A DNA stretch of 64,000 nt, taken from Plantactinospora mayteni. GTDB lineage: Bacteria; Actinomycetota; Actinomycetes; Mycobacteriales; Micromonosporaceae. Where the stretch lies: the NCBI RefSeq assembly GCF_016862935.1, contig NZ_BONX01000012.1, positions 62,001 to 126,000 on the forward strand, read 5' to 3'. The notes under the pieces are model-generated. The model saw only the letters and a program-made list of their open reading frames with translations. It did not search any database and was not told where the DNA came from. Both the position numbers and the translations under genes were made by a program. Below are positions 8,197 to 16,752 of the stretch, piece after piece. Positions within the stretch are counted from its first letter, which is position 1. Each line of letters opens with the position of its first letter.

Positions 8197-9291
8197 ATGA
8201 CCACCACCGGGATGGGTCGGGTCAGCGACCAGCGCATCGACCGGATCGTGCCGCTGACCACCCCGGCGCTGCTGCACCACGAACTGCCGCTGGACGAGCC
8301 GCTGGCCAGCGCCGTACTGGACGGCCGACGATCGGTCGCCCAGGTGCTCGACCGGGAGGACGATCGGCTGCTGGTCGTCGTCGGCCCGTGCTCGGTGCAC
8401 GATCCGGCGGCGGCCCTCGACTACGCGCGACGGCTGCGGGTGGCGGCGGCCGAGCACGCCGACGACCTGCTGGTGGTGATGCGGGTCTACTTCGAGAAGC
8501 CCCGCTCGACCGTCGGCTGGAAGGGCCTGATCAACGACCCGGGGCTGGACGGCTCCGGCGACGTGAACGCCGGGCTGCGGGCCGCCCGCGCGCTGCTGCT
8601 GGACGTACTCCGGCTGGGGCTGCCGGTCGGCTGCGAGTTCCTGGACCCGATCACCCCGCAGTACATCGCCGACACGGTGGCCTGGGGTGCCATCGGCGCC
8701 CGTACCGTCGAGAGCCAGGTGCACCGCCAGCTCTCCTCCGGGCTCTCCATGCCGATCGGGATGAAGAACCGCCCGGACGGCAGCGTGGGTACGGCGGTCG
8801 ACGCGATCCGGGCCGCCGGGGTGCCGCACGTCTTCCCCGGCATCGACATCTCCGGGGCTCCGGCGATCATGCACACCCGGGGTAACGCGGACTGCCACCT
8901 GGTGCTGCGCGGCGGCCGGGGCGAGCCCAACTACGACGCCGAGTCGGTGGCGGAGTCGCTCTCGCTGCTCCGGGCGGCCACGCTGCCCGAGCGGCTGGTG
9001 ATCGACGCGAGCCACGACAACAGCGGCAAGGACCACCGCCGGCAGCCGGTGGTCGTCGCCGACGTGGCCCGGCAGATGGCCGACGGCCAGCGCGGCATCG
9101 TCGGGGTGATGCTGGAGTCGTTCCTGGTACCCGGCCGGCAGGACCTGGACCCGACCCGGCCGCTGGAGTACGGGCAGTCGATCACCGACGCCTGCCTCGG
9201 CTGGCCGGAGACCGAAGAGGTATTCGCGGACCTGGCGGCGGCGGTCCGGGCCCGGCGGGTGGCGGCACCGGCGGGTACCGCTCTGGGCTGA
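8197..9291 (+). CDS. 3-deoxy-7-phosphoheptulonate (DAHP) synthase, class I
   Basis: 364-residue enzyme joining phosphoenolpyruvate and erythrose 4-phosphate in the first step of the shikimate pathway, in the cytoplasm. Class I (AroF/G/H type) motifs are present: VVGPCSVHDP for PEP/metal binding, RVYFEKPRSTVGWKG, GARTVESQVHRQ, IGMKN, and the histidine- and cysteine-bearing region GNADCHLVLRGG. Length matches the family (about 350-365). The ATG at 8197 is chosen because AGGGAG lies eight bases before it; the upstream in-frame GTG lacks this. The preceding leader suggests control by aromatic amino-acid supply in addition to the usual feedback inhibition of this enzyme class. Confidence 0.95.
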   Translation: MTTTGMGRVSDQRIDRIVPLTTPALLHHELPLDEPLASAVLDGRRSVAQVLDREDDRLLVVVGPCSVHDPAAALDYARRLRVAAAEHADDLLVVMRVYFEKPRSTVGWKGLINDPGLDGSGDVNAGLRAARALLLDVLRLGLPVGCEFLDPITPQYIADTVAWGAIGARTVESQVHRQLSSGLSMPIGMKNRPDGSVGTAVDAIRAAGVPHVFPGIDISGAPAIMHTRGNADCHLVLRGGRGEPNYDAESVAESLSLLRAATLPERLVIDASHDNSGKDHRRQPVVVADVARQMADGQRGIVGVMLESFLVPGRQDLDPTRPLEYGQSITDACLGWPETEEVFADLAAAVRARRVAAPAGTALG

Positions 9292-9300
9292 GTGTCCGGG

Positions 9301-9330
9301 TCGGCGGCGGCCGGTCGGGGCCGCCGCCGA
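9301..9330 (+). terminator. GC-rich hairpin after DAHP synthase
   Basis: Twelve-base arms 9301-9312 and 9319-9330 (tcggcggcggcc and its complement) with a six-base loop, ten bases after the stop codon. No T-run. Confidence 0.6.
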
Positions 9331-9494
9331 AACTCCGGGTGTGACGTAGCAGTCAGTTGGGAGAGCCACGGCCACGCAACCGTGCGGTTCGGTGCGGCGT
9401 CTGGATCAATAGGGCGAAAAGCGCGCGTACGGTTGTGCTCGCGCCGGCCGCCCCGCCCGCGACCTGCCCGCCAGACCCAGAGGTTCACGCGATC

Positions 9495-11936
9495 ATGCCG
9501 AAAGTCCGCCGGCGTAGCCTGCCGAAGGCCGCCACGCTGCTCATCTGTGCCCTACTCACCGGGGTGGTGGTCGCCGCGGCCGCGTTCCCGGCAGTGGCCA
9601 TGTCCGGGCTGGCGGCAAAGGCCGGAGCCGACTCGTTCCAGGACCTGCCGACCGAGCTGACCGTGCCCCAGGTGCCGGAGGCCACCCAGGTCTACGCCGC
9701 CGACAACAAGACGCTGATGGCGACGTTCTACGACGAGAACCGCCAGGACGACCCGCTGGCCGAGATCTCCCCGGCGATGCGGAATGCGATGATCGCCGCC
9801 GAGGACCACGCGTTCTACCGGCACAACGGGGTCGACGTGAAGGGCGCCATGCGGGCCCTGGTCTCGAACTTCACCGGCAACTCCCGGCAGGGCGCCTCCA
9901 CGTTGACCATGCAGCTCGTCCGGATGTCGATCACCTACGGCGCGACCGACCCGAACGACGTGGTGGCGGCCAGCGAGGACACCAACGCCCGGAAGTGGCG
10001 CGAGATGCGCCTGGCGGCGGCGCTGGAGAACAAGCTGACCAAGGACCAGATCCTGGAGCGCTACCTCAACATGGCGCCGTTCGGCCACGGGACGTACGGG
10101 GTGGCGGCGGCGAGCCGGTTCTACTTCGGCAAGGAGCCGAAGAACCTGACCGTACCGGAGGCGGCGATGATCGCCGGCCTGGTCAAGTCTCCGAGCTACT
10201 ACGACGCGCTGGACAGCAAGGGACCCGGCTACGGCCTGACGCTGAACCGCCGCGACTGGGTGATCGGGCAGATGAAGGAGACCGGTGCGATCACCGAGGA
10301 GGAGAAGACGGCGGCGCTGGCCACCCCGCTCAAGGTGACGGGCAAGCAGCCGACCAACGGCTGCACCAGCGCGGTGCACAACGACTGGGGCTTCTTCTGC
10401 GACTACTTCTACCGCTGGTGGATGGACCAGGAGACGTTCGGCAGCACCTCGTACGACCGCGAGCGGCGGCTCAAGGGCGGCGGCTACCGGATCGTCACCA
10501 CCCTCGACCCGGCGGTGCAGAAGGCGGCGTACAAGAACGTGCAGCAGTACCTGCCCACCGGCAGGAAGGACGCTCTGATGCTGGCCGCCGTCGAGCCGGG
10601 CACCGGCCGGGTACGCGCACTGGCCACCAACCGGACGTTCGGGCTGGACGACGCGGCGAAGCCGAAGAACCCGATCTCCAGCAACCCGAAGCAGGCGGAC
10701 AAGGGGATGCGGGCCACCTATCCGCGTACCACCAACCCGCTGCTGACCGGCGGCGGTGGGGTGGCCGGATACCAGGCCGGCTCGACGTTCAAGATGTTCA
10801 CCATGGTGGCCGCGCTGGAACAGGGCTACCCGCTCAGTACCAGCTACAACGCCCCGCAGCGCTACCAGTCGAAGTACTCGGCGGCGGCCGGCTCCGACTC
10901 GGCCTGCCCCGGCACCGAGCGGTGGTGCCCGGTCAACGACAACGAGGGCATGGCCGGCATGCACGACATGTGGACCGCGTTCGGCCGCTCCGTCAACACC
11001 TACTTCGTGCCCCTGGAGGAGCGGGTCGGGGCGGCCAAGGTCGTCGACGCGGCGGAGCGGCTCGGCATCCGGTTCCGGGAGCCGGGCGAGGCGGCGATGG
11101 CCGACGACCCGGCCCAGGCGGACGGCTGGGGCTCGTTCACCCTCGGCGTCTCGGCGACCACCCCGCTGGACCTGGCCAACGCGTACGCCACACTGGCCGC
11201 GGACGGCAAGCACTGCGAGCCGATTCCGGTGCAGGAGATCAAGGACCAGACCGGCAGGGCGTTCGATATCGCCGCACCGCGCTGCGACCGGGCGGTGGAC
11301 CCCGAGGTGGCCCGGGCGGCGATCGACGCGGCCCGGTGCCCGGTCGGCGACCAGTCCGCGTACGGCAAGTGCCGTGGCGCGACCGAGGCGGACGCGCACC
11401 GGGTGGTGGACCACCCGGTGGCGGGCAAGACCGGCACCACGGACAGCGAGCGGACGGCATCGCTGGTCACCACGACCACCTCGCTCTCGGTCGCCGGCAT
11501 CATGGCCAACCCGGACTGGCCGGAGACCACCACCGACATGGACCACGACATCGTCAACCCGGCCGTCTACGAGACGCTGGCCGACGCGATGAAGGGGAAG
11601 CCGAAGAAGGACTTCCCGAAGCCGAGCGAGAAACTGGTCTACGGGGACCAGCGCTCGGTGCCCTCGGTCACCTGCCGCTCGGTCGACGACGCCACCAACG
11701 CGCTACGGAACGCCGGGTTCAAGGTCGAGGTCGACCCGAACCAGGTGGCCTCGAACTGCCCCGCCGGTACGGTCGCCGGCACCGATCCGGACGGCCGGAC
11801 CGTCTCCGGCGGTGTGGTGATGCTCCGGGTCAGCAACGGCCAGTCCTCGGTGAACGGCCCCGGCAGCGGTCCCGGCAGCGGCCAGTCCTCAACCGAGGGC
11901 GGCACCTCCGGCGGCCTGCCCGGACGACGCGGCTGA
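9495..11936 (+). CDS. Class A penicillin-binding protein with PASTA domain
   Basis: 813-residue bifunctional peptidoglycan synthase. A membrane anchor lies at about residues 12-35. The glycosyltransferase 51 domain follows with EDHAFYRHNGVD (catalytic Glu103) and RQGASTLTMQLVR. The transpeptidase domain has SxxK at Ser430-Lys433 (GSTFK), SVN in FGRSVNTYF, and KTG at 645-647. A single PASTA domain (VPSVTCRSVDDATNALRNAG ...) precedes a Gly/Ser-rich tail. It polymerises lipid II and cross-links stem peptides outside the membrane. ATG 9495 is the last start before the membrane anchor; upstream in-frame codons give an implausible N-terminus. A strong hairpin follows the stop, so it is probably monocistronic. 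Confidence 0.93.
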   Translation: MPKVRRRSLPKAATLLICALLTGVVVAAAAFPAVAMSGLAAKAGADSFQDLPTELTVPQVPEATQVYAADNKTLMATFYDENRQDDPLAEISPAMRNAMIAAEDHAFYRHNGVDVKGAMRALVSNFTGNSRQGASTLTMQLVRMSITYGATDPNDVVAASEDTNARKWREMRLAAALENKLTKDQILERYLNMAPFGHGTYGVAAASRFYFGKEPKNLTVPEAAMIAGLVKSPSYYDALDSKGPGYGLTLNRRDWVIGQMKETGAITEEEKTAALATPLKVTGKQPTNGCTSAVHNDWGFFCDYFYRWWMDQETFGSTSYDRERRLKGGGYRIVTTLDPAVQKAAYKNVQQYLPTGRKDALMLAAVEPGTGRVRALATNRTFGLDDAAKPKNPISSNPKQADKGMRATYPRTTNPLLTGGGGVAGYQAGSTFKMFTMVAALEQGYPLSTSYNAPQRYQSKYSAAAGSDSACPGTERWCPVNDNEGMAGMHDMWTAFGRSVNTYFVPLEERVGAAKVVDAAERLGIRFREPGEAAMADDPAQADGWGSFTLGVSATTPLDLANAYATLAADGKHCEPIPVQEIKDQTGRAFDIAAPRCDRAVDPEVARAAIDAARCPVGDQSAYGKCRGATEADAHRVVDHPVAGKTGTTDSERTASLVTTTTSLSVAGIMANPDWPETTTDMDHDIVNPAVYETLADAMKGKPKKDFPKPSEKLVYGDQRSVPSVTCRSVDDATNALRNAGFKVEVDPNQVASNCPAGTVAGTDPDGRTVSGGVVMLRVSNGQSSVNGPGSGPGSGQSSTEGGTSGGLPGRRG

Positions 11937-12272
11937 CGTCGGCGACGGGAAATGGATACGCCGCCCATGGCGAGGCCATGGGCGGCGCGGTGTCGGTGTG
12001 CAGGTCGCCTCTCGGCGAGTGGCACGACGCGGCTCCAGCCGGACGGTATTCCGCGAGGGCAATATGGTGAGGCCCGGGGACACTGGACACACCGACAGTC
12101 GTAGTCAACCTCGGATCCGGGCCCGGTGTTCCGTCCTTTGCCGTGACGCACGTCACCTGCTTCGTCCCGAGTACGGGTCACCGCCGAGGGCGGGCGAGGG
12201 GGTACGGCGAACCGGACGCCCGGCCGTCATCCGGGCGGGTTTGGCCGATTCGGCACCGGGTAGCTGATCTCC
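11937..12272. other. Intergenic stretch after the PBP gene
   Basis: About 336 bases without a credible gene. It begins with a strong hairpin (11959-11987). The rest has only weak short palindromes and no clear promoter that I can place for the downstream small gene. Confidence 0.5.
11959..11987 (+). terminator. Terminator hairpin of the PBP gene
   Basis: Arms cgccgcccatgg (11959-11970) and its exact complement (11976-11987) with a five-base loop, 23 bases after the stop codon. No T-run. Confidence 0.7.
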
Positions 12273-12494
12273 GTGACCGACCAACCGACCCGGGACGACT
12301 CGGCGAGTCCGGACCTCGACGCCCTGCTCGACGACCTGTACTCCGGCCAGGAGCGGGTCACGCAGTCGGAGATCCAGCGACGGGCCGTCGCCGCCGAGGT
12401 ACCCGCCGAACTGTTGACCAGGATCACCGCACTCCCCCAGGGCGAGTACGCGGTCGACGAGGTCGCCGACCTGCTCGGCGGTACGGCCGGCTGA
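12273..12494 (+). CDS. Small conserved hypothetical protein
   Basis: 73-residue acidic protein starting at GTG 12273. It has a disordered acidic N-terminus and a helical C-terminal part (VTQSEIQRRAVAAEVPAELL ... YAVDEVADLLGG) that resembles small DUF2795-like proteins of actinobacteria, but I cannot assign it firmly. No signal peptide or membrane segment. Codon use is typical of the genome, which supports it being real. It is followed at 67 bases by another small acidic protein gene on the same strand. Confidence 0.65.
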   Translation: MTDQPTRDDSASPDLDALLDDLYSGQERVTQSEIQRRAVAAEVPAELLTRITALPQGEYAVDEVADLLGGTAG

Positions 12495-12561
12495 CCCCGG
12501 GGGCGGCACGGGAGAGAGCCGGGGCGGCAAGGAGTCCGGGGCGGTGCGAGGAGGGAACCCG

Positions 12562-12780
12562 ATGACCGAAGACGACCGGCCGGAGCGGGCCCGAGACGAC
12601 CGGCCGGAGCCGGCCCGCCTGGTTCCGCTCGGCCAGGCACCCGGTGACCCGGATCCACGGGACGATCCCGACTTCACCACCGAGCACGACAAGACGGCGG
12701 TGGACGAGGAGATCATCACCGGCGCCGACACCGAACGGGAGCCGGAGTCGCCCCGGGGCTGGTCCGGCATGCAGCGCTGA
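12562..12780 (+). CDS. Small acidic hypothetical protein
   Basis: 72-residue protein very rich in Asp, Glu, Arg and Pro (ERARDDRPEPARL ... DEEIITGADTEREPES), predicted to be disordered. ATG 12562 has GAGGAGGG at a good distance; the upstream GTG at 12544 overlaps that site and is rejected. I do not recognise the family beyond small actinobacterial acidic proteins. Its stop lies just before a 21-base tandem repeat. Confidence 0.55.
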   Translation: MTEDDRPERARDDRPEPARLVPLGQAPGDPDPRDDPDFTTEHDKTAVDEEIITGADTEREPESPRGWSGMQR

Positions 12781-12792
12781 GCCGCCAGCCGA

Positions 12793-12873
12793 GCGAATCG
12801 CCGTCAAGGGCCAGCGAATCGCCGTCAAGGGCCAGCGAATCGCCGTCAAGGGCCAGCGAATCGCCGTCAGGGA
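12793..12873. repeat. 21-bp tandem repeat, nearly four copies
   Basis: The unit gcgaatcgccgtcaagggc+ca (21 bases) occurs at 12793, 12814 and 12835 identically, with a partial fourth copy at 12856. It starts 13 bases after the stop of the small acidic gene and runs toward the convergent DUF1360 gene. No coding frame through it looks real. Confidence 0.85.
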
Positions 12874-12955
12874 GCGAGCGAACCCGCCGACGGCCGGGCG
12901 CACCACCGAGGGCCGAGCGAATTCGCCGCCGCCCCGGCTAGCTCGCCGCCCCGTG

Positions 12956-13474
12956 CTACGGCCGGGAGGCGGCGCGCTGCGCGACGGCGTAGCCCATCTG
13001 GAGGAAGTCGGAGGCGGCCACCGCGGTGAAGGCCGTCGCCACCAGTCGGGTCAGCCGGGGGGCGAGCACCAGACCGCCGGTCAGCCCGGTGGCGACCCAG
13101 ACGGCCAGGCAGAACGGGCAACTGAGCAGTTCGCCGACGGCGTGCCTGGTCGAGCTGCCCTGGTCGCGTACCTGCTCCATCACCTCGCCGCTGCCGATCG
13201 GCCGGTCGTACCGGGTGAACGGCGCGCGCAGCGGGCTGGTCACGGCGTCCTTGGAGAGCAGCCGGCTGAGCTTGTGGGTGGCCACCGACAGCAGTACGAC
13301 GTCGGAGGCGCCCGGCCGGTCCGGAGCCCGGCGCCCGGTCGTCTTCGCCGCGATGCCCAGCGCCAGCGCCACCCCGGCGTACGTGCCCATCGCCGCAAGA
13401 TAGCCGCCGAGCGGCCGGTACTCGTCGGGCGCGTACGCCTGCCGAAGTCGCGCCACCCTGTCCCGTACGTTCAT
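12956..13474 (-). CDS. DUF1360 family membrane protein
   Basis: 172-residue protein with several hydrophobic segments (about residues 24-42, 50-62, 118-140 and 150-165) and the conserved region SVATHKLSRLLSKDAVTSPLRAPFTRY ... ELLSCPFCLAVWVA typical of DUF1360. The CPFCLAVW motif is diagnostic. ATG 13474 has a GGCGGG site in front; the longer open frame upstream is Arg/Pro-rich and not coding-like. The family is found near sporulation and envelope genes in Gram-positive bacteria but its function is unknown. Confidence 0.85.
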   Translation of the reverse strand: MNVRDRVARLRQAYAPDEYRPLGGYLAAMGTYAGVALALGIAAKTTGRRAPDRPGASDVVLLSVATHKLSRLLSKDAVTSPLRAPFTRYDRPIGSGEVMEQVRDQGSSTRHAVGELLSCPFCLAVWVATGLTGGLVLAPRLTRLVATAFTAVAASDFLQMGYAVAQRAASRP

Positions 13475-13545
13475 CCCGCCTCGTTCCACGTTCCGCCTGC
13501 CGTGTACTGCTGCCGCCTGCCATCCGTCCCGGTACACCGGCACGC

Positions 13546-13881
13546 TCAACCCGGGGCGAGGTTGTCGTCGACCTCCCGGGCGAGGCTGGCCAGCGACTCG
13601 TCGGCGATCTCGGGCAGCCGCCGTTCCGCCGGGTCGGCCTCCAGTTCGAGTCGTACCGTGGCTCCCCCGGCGTCGACCGGTGACACCTGCAACCGGGCCG
13701 ACCAGTCCGGGGAACCGGCGCTGCGCCACCGGGCCCGCAGCTCGGCGGCGGCCAGTTCCGGTCCCGGCATGCCGGTCCGGCGCAGCGGGGCGGGCAGCCA
13801 GGCCGAGACCCGGTCCGGGTCGGTGGCGGTGTTGAACACCACCTCCGGCGGGGCGGAGATGCCCCGCTCGGCGCGGGCCAT
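13546..13881 (-). CDS. SRPBCC/polyketide cyclase-like small protein
   Basis: 111-residue protein with a START/SRPBCC-like pattern: RAERGISAPPEVVFNTATDPDRVSAWLP at the N-terminus, a central beta-rich part and a C-terminal amphipathic helix (DESLASLAREVDDNLAPG). This fold binds hydrophobic ligands in its cavity. The ATG at 13881 overlaps the upstream stop (ATGA), so the two genes are translationally coupled; a GTG two codons earlier is a less likely start. Specific ligand unknown. Confidence 0.75.
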   Translation of the reverse strand: MARAERGISAPPEVVFNTATDPDRVSAWLPAPLRRTGMPGPELAAAELRARWRSAGSPDWSARLQVSPVDAGGATVRLELEADPAERRLPEIADESLASLAREVDDNLAPG

Positions 13882-14243
13882 CACCACGCGCCGTCCCGCA
13901 GGCGGCTCGGATCCACCTCCCGGCCGGGGTGCCGGGTCAGGTACTCGGTCTCCAGGTCGGCGGTGCGCCGCAGGTGGTTGCCGAGCGCGGTGTCGGCGGC
14001 GTGCCGGAGCGTGTCCAGCCTGGTCCGGTGCAGGCTGTGCATCTCCCGGTACAGGTCCTCGTCGCTCAGCTCGACCGGGTCGATGCCGAGCACCTCCTCC
14101 TCGGCGACCACGAAGTCGCTGGCGGTGCCGCCGTGCCGGACCGGGTCACCGTCCCACTGGCCGACCCGCTGTTCGGGGCTGGCGTCGATCGGTGTACCGA
14201 CGTCGGCCGGGGAGAACTCGTCGTGGCGTACTGATTCGGACAT
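13881..14243 (-). CDS. DUF6158-like hypothetical protein
   Basis: 120-residue soluble protein. The C-terminal half (GIDPVELSDEDLYREMHSLH, then helical Arg/Leu-rich sequence and TRHPGREVDPSRLRDGAW) resembles the family known as DUF6158, common in Micromonosporaceae. ATG 14243 follows a GGGGGCGAC purine run; the extended frame upstream is rejected. It is the first gene of a two-gene operon with the SRPBCC-like protein. Function unknown. Confidence 0.7.
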   Translation of the reverse strand: MSESVRHDEFSPADVGTPIDASPEQRVGQWDGDPVRHGGTASDFVVAEEEVLGIDPVELSDEDLYREMHSLHRTRLDTLRHAADTALGNHLRRTADLETEYLTRHPGREVDPSRLRDGAW

Positions 14244-14365
14244 CGTCGCCCCCGATAACTCGTCTGGGTGGACGACTAGACGGTTGCCCACACCGGGCAC
14301 CGCCAAACCCCGGCTGGTCGGGCGACACTACGACGCCGCGTCGGAGACGGGACCGACCCGCCCGG

Positions 14366-14371
14366 TACGCT
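14366..14371 (+). promoter_or_regulatory. -10 box for a leaderless transcript
   Basis: TACGCT (TAnnnT) ends seven bases before the ATG at 14379, and there is no ribosome binding site between them, so the transcript probably begins at or next to the start codon. Confidence 0.45.
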
Positions 14372-14378
14372 CGTGGGC

Positions 14379-14801
14379 ATGAAACGGCTGTGCACACCGG
14401 CGTGGATCATGCGCCACGTGTTCACCGTCGCGGTGGTGGTCGGTTTCCTGGCCCTCGGCTGGTGGCAGATCAGCCGGGCCCTGGCGGGCAACACCCTGAG
14501 CTGGGCGTACGCCTTTGAGTGGCCGATCTTCGCCGGGTTCGTCGTCTTCCTCTGGGTGCGCGAGGCGCGCTACACGCTGCGCGGTGGCCGGTCACCCGCC
14601 GTCGAGCCGGCCGCTCCGCCGGCCCGGCCGACCACTCCGGGGGTACGCCGACCGGTGCGCGCGGCCCGGCCACGGCTGGCGGCCGAAGGGCCGGAGGACC
14701 CGGCGCTGACCGAATACAACCACTACCTCGCGTGGCTGAACGCCAATCCGGGCGCTCGGCCCGCCGACTATCCCGGCCTGGGCCGGCAGCAGGAAGGATG
14801 A
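14379..14801 (+). CDS. Conserved actinobacterial membrane protein
   Basis: 140-residue protein with two membrane spans: residues about 13-33 (HVFTVAVVVGFLALGWWQI) and 46-62 (FEWPIFAGFVVFLWV). The LGWWQ motif recalls the N-terminal span of SURF1-like proteins. A Pro/Ala-rich linker leads to a conserved C-terminal motif ALTEYNHYLAWLNANPG. Such proteins are widely paired with DUF3817 proteins, as here, where the next gene begins three bases after the stop. Function unknown; the association suggests a small envelope or respiratory assembly role. Start is ATG 14379 rather than the GTG at 14373 because of the promoter spacing. Confidence 0.75.
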   Translation: MKRLCTPAWIMRHVFTVAVVVGFLALGWWQISRALAGNTLSWAYAFEWPIFAGFVVFLWVREARYTLRGGRSPAVEPAAPPARPTTPGVRRPVRAARPRLAAEGPEDPALTEYNHYLAWLNANPGARPADYPGLGRQQEG

Positions 14802-14804
14802 ACC

Positions 14805-15128
14805 GTGGGCGCAGCCCTGACCCGCTACCGTGTGGTCGCTTACGTCGTCGGCGTCGTGTTGATCGCGCTCGTCGTGGTGGGCATGCCGCTCAAGTATGTC
14901 TGGGACGACCCGGTGGTCGTCGAGACGGTCGGCCCGGCACACGGCTTCCTCTACATGGTCTACCTGCTGGCCACCTTCGACCTGGGTCGCCGGGCGCGCT
15001 GGCCGCTGAGCCGGATGGTGCTGGTCATGCTCGCCGGGACGATCCCGTTCGTCTCGTTCGTCGCCGAGCGGGCGGTCACCCGGCAGGTACGCCAGCCGGA
15101 GCCGGAGCCGGAGCCGGTGGCCGGCTGA
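14805..15128 (+). CDS. DUF3817 integral membrane protein
   Basis: 107-residue protein starting at GTG 14805, with an AGGAAGGA site inside the end of the preceding gene. Three hydrophobic spans are visible (about 12-27, 44-58, 68-85). The motifs MPLKYVWD, VGPAHGFLYMVYLL and ARWPLSRMVLVMLAGTIPFVSFVAER are characteristic of DUF3817. The C-terminus is a Glu-Pro repeat. It forms an operon with the membrane protein upstream. Function unknown. Confidence 0.85.
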   Translation: MGAALTRYRVVAYVVGVVLIALVVVGMPLKYVWDDPVVVETVGPAHGFLYMVYLLATFDLGRRARWPLSRMVLVMLAGTIPFVSFVAERAVTRQVRQPEPEPEPVAG

Positions 15129-15279
15129 ACGCCGCCCGGGGCGGCCACGACCGCGAGCCGCCCCGTCGACCGTTGAACCGTTCATTCATTTGAATGTCTC
15201 GCGATAAGCGAGGCCAACCACCGTGCTCAGCGGCTCCGCCAGACCGGAACGTGAATGAATCACGCCTCCGGATCGGCTT

Positions 15280-15465
15280 TCACGCGTTGCGGAGCCCGTG
15301 TACGAATGCCTGCCAGGCACCCGTACCGAACAGCAGTGACTGCTCCGGATCGACCGAGTCACGGACGGCGGCGCCGCCCCCGACCTGAGCCACCTCGACA
15401 CAATGCTGCGATTCGCATCGAGTGCTCTTCCGCCAGTTGAGCTCGGCGGAACCAGTCTGTGACAT
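15280..15465 (-). CDS. DUF397 domain protein
   Basis: 61-residue protein consisting of one DUF397 domain: LNWRKSTRCESQHCVEVAQV, a central AVRDS segment and the C-terminal WQAFVHGLRNA. The ATG at 15465 is preceded by GGGGAGGG. DUF397 genes in actinomycetes usually sit beside XRE/DUF5753 regulators; here the regulator is divergent, 312 bases away. Pairs of this kind (for example BldB/WhiJ-related sets in Streptomyces) act in developmental control and have been compared with toxin-antitoxin systems. Role here inferred from context only. Confidence 0.88.
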   Translation of the reverse strand: MSQTGSAELNWRKSTRCESQHCVEVAQVGGGAAVRDSVDPEQSLLFGTGAWQAFVHGLRNA

Positions 15466-15777
15466 GCACCCTCCCCGGCACTAATACTGTTGCGGCAGAT
15501 GCCGCGACAACGGACAGAGGCTACCCGTCTCCCCCGCATTCCGCACGGCCGGAATATCCGCGATTATGATGTCGACATCGACAATGGACACAACCGGTGA
15601 TGGCGTCGTCGCGGCAAGCAGGGGCGCTGGTGGAACGCAGCCTGCCCGTGTAGCCTGCACAAAAGTCTGGCAATCTGGCAGGTAGCCGGTAGCCAGGTGG
15701 CAGGTTGCCGGGATCAGAATGAGCCGAATTGACCCCTCGCTCGGCCGCCGGGGCGCCGTTTGAAGGGAGCGTTCCCG
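15466..15777. promoter_or_regulatory. Divergent control region between DUF397 and XRE genes
   Basis: 312 bases of lower GC than its surroundings. It contains a perfect 12-base palindrome gatgtcgacatc (15568-15579), a palindrome around 15492-15505 (gcggcagatgccgc), and three spaced copies of tggcaggt-like sequence between 15665 and 15705. These are plausible XRE operator sites. No gene is seen inside. Confidence 0.5.
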
Positions 15778-16644
15778 ATGACTACGGCGTACGGCCCGAC
15801 GGTGGGTCGCCGCAAGCTCCGCTCGGCGATCCGGCGGGCCCGGGAAGCGGCCGGGTTCACCCAGGAGCAGGTGGCCGTCGCGATGGACTGGTCGCTCTCC
15901 AAGCTGATCCGGATAGAGGCGGGATACGTCTCGATTTCCACCAACGACGTCAAGGCGTTGCTCGATTACTATCAGGTGCGCGATCCGGAACAGGTCGCCG
16001 AACTGGTGCAACTGGCCCGGGTGTCCCGGCAGCGCACCTGGTGGTCGCAATACCGTGACGCACTGCGGCCCGCCTATTATTCGTACATCGGACTGGAGGC
16101 GGAGTCCTCGGAACTCTATTTCTACCAGTCGGTCGGCATGCCGGGACTGCTCCAGACAGAGGCGTACGCGCAGGCGGTCCTCAAGACGGCAATTCCCAAA
16201 CTGGACGATCCCGAGGAGGCACAGGCATCCATCGCGTTGCGGTTGCGCCGCCAGCAGGAAATGCTCGGTCGACCCGATCCGCCGAACATTGTCGTGGTCT
16301 TCGACGAGGCGGCCCTGCACCGGCAGACCGGCGGCCCGGCGGTCATCCGGGAACAGCTCCTGCATCTGGTCGGCCTCGCCGACTCCGGCCGGATCACCGT
16401 CCAGGTGCTGCCGTTCACCTCCACCGTCTACACCCCGCTCGGGCAGTTCGTGATCATCCGCTTCGCCACCGAGGAGGACGCCGACGTCGTCTACCTGGAG
16501 AGCACCGGCCTGGAGGACGTACTCGACGATCCCGAGGCGGTGACCGCGCACCTGCGGACCTTCACCGGGCTCCGCGACGCGGCCCTGACCCCGGCCGACT
16601 CGCTGCGCCGGATCTCGGAGATCGCCGCCGAGCTGGCCCGCTGA
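15778..16644 (+). CDS. XRE-family regulator with DUF5753 domain
   Basis: 288-residue DNA-binding protein. The N-terminal helix-turn-helix (RRAREAAGFTQEQVAVAMDWSLSKLIRIEAG) is followed by the DUF5753 domain, with landmarks YIGLEAESSELYFYQSVGMPGLLQTEAYA and a late segment ADVVYLES. ATG 15778 has GAAGGGAG in front; an earlier TTG inside that site is rejected. It is divergent from a DUF397 gene. Family members regulate DUF397 partner genes and development in Streptomyces; the effector sensed by DUF5753 is unknown. A short TIR-bounded repeat lies downstream. Confidence 0.9.
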   Translation: MTTAYGPTVGRRKLRSAIRRAREAAGFTQEQVAVAMDWSLSKLIRIEAGYVSISTNDVKALLDYYQVRDPEQVAELVQLARVSRQRTWWSQYRDALRPAYYSYIGLEAESSELYFYQSVGMPGLLQTEAYAQAVLKTAIPKLDDPEEAQASIALRLRRQQEMLGRPDPPNIVVVFDEAALHRQTGGPAVIREQLLHLVGLADSGRITVQVLPFTSTVYTPLGQFVIIRFATEEDADVVYLESTGLEDVLDDPEAVTAHLRTFTGLRDAALTPADSLRRISEIAAELAR

Positions 16645-16752
16645 CGGGCACTCCCGTCCGACAGGGGTCCGGATCGGACGGTCACCGGTGGCCCGGGCGG
16701 CACCGCCGGACCCGTCGAAGGTCCGGCGGACCCCGCCCCGGGCTCACTCCAT

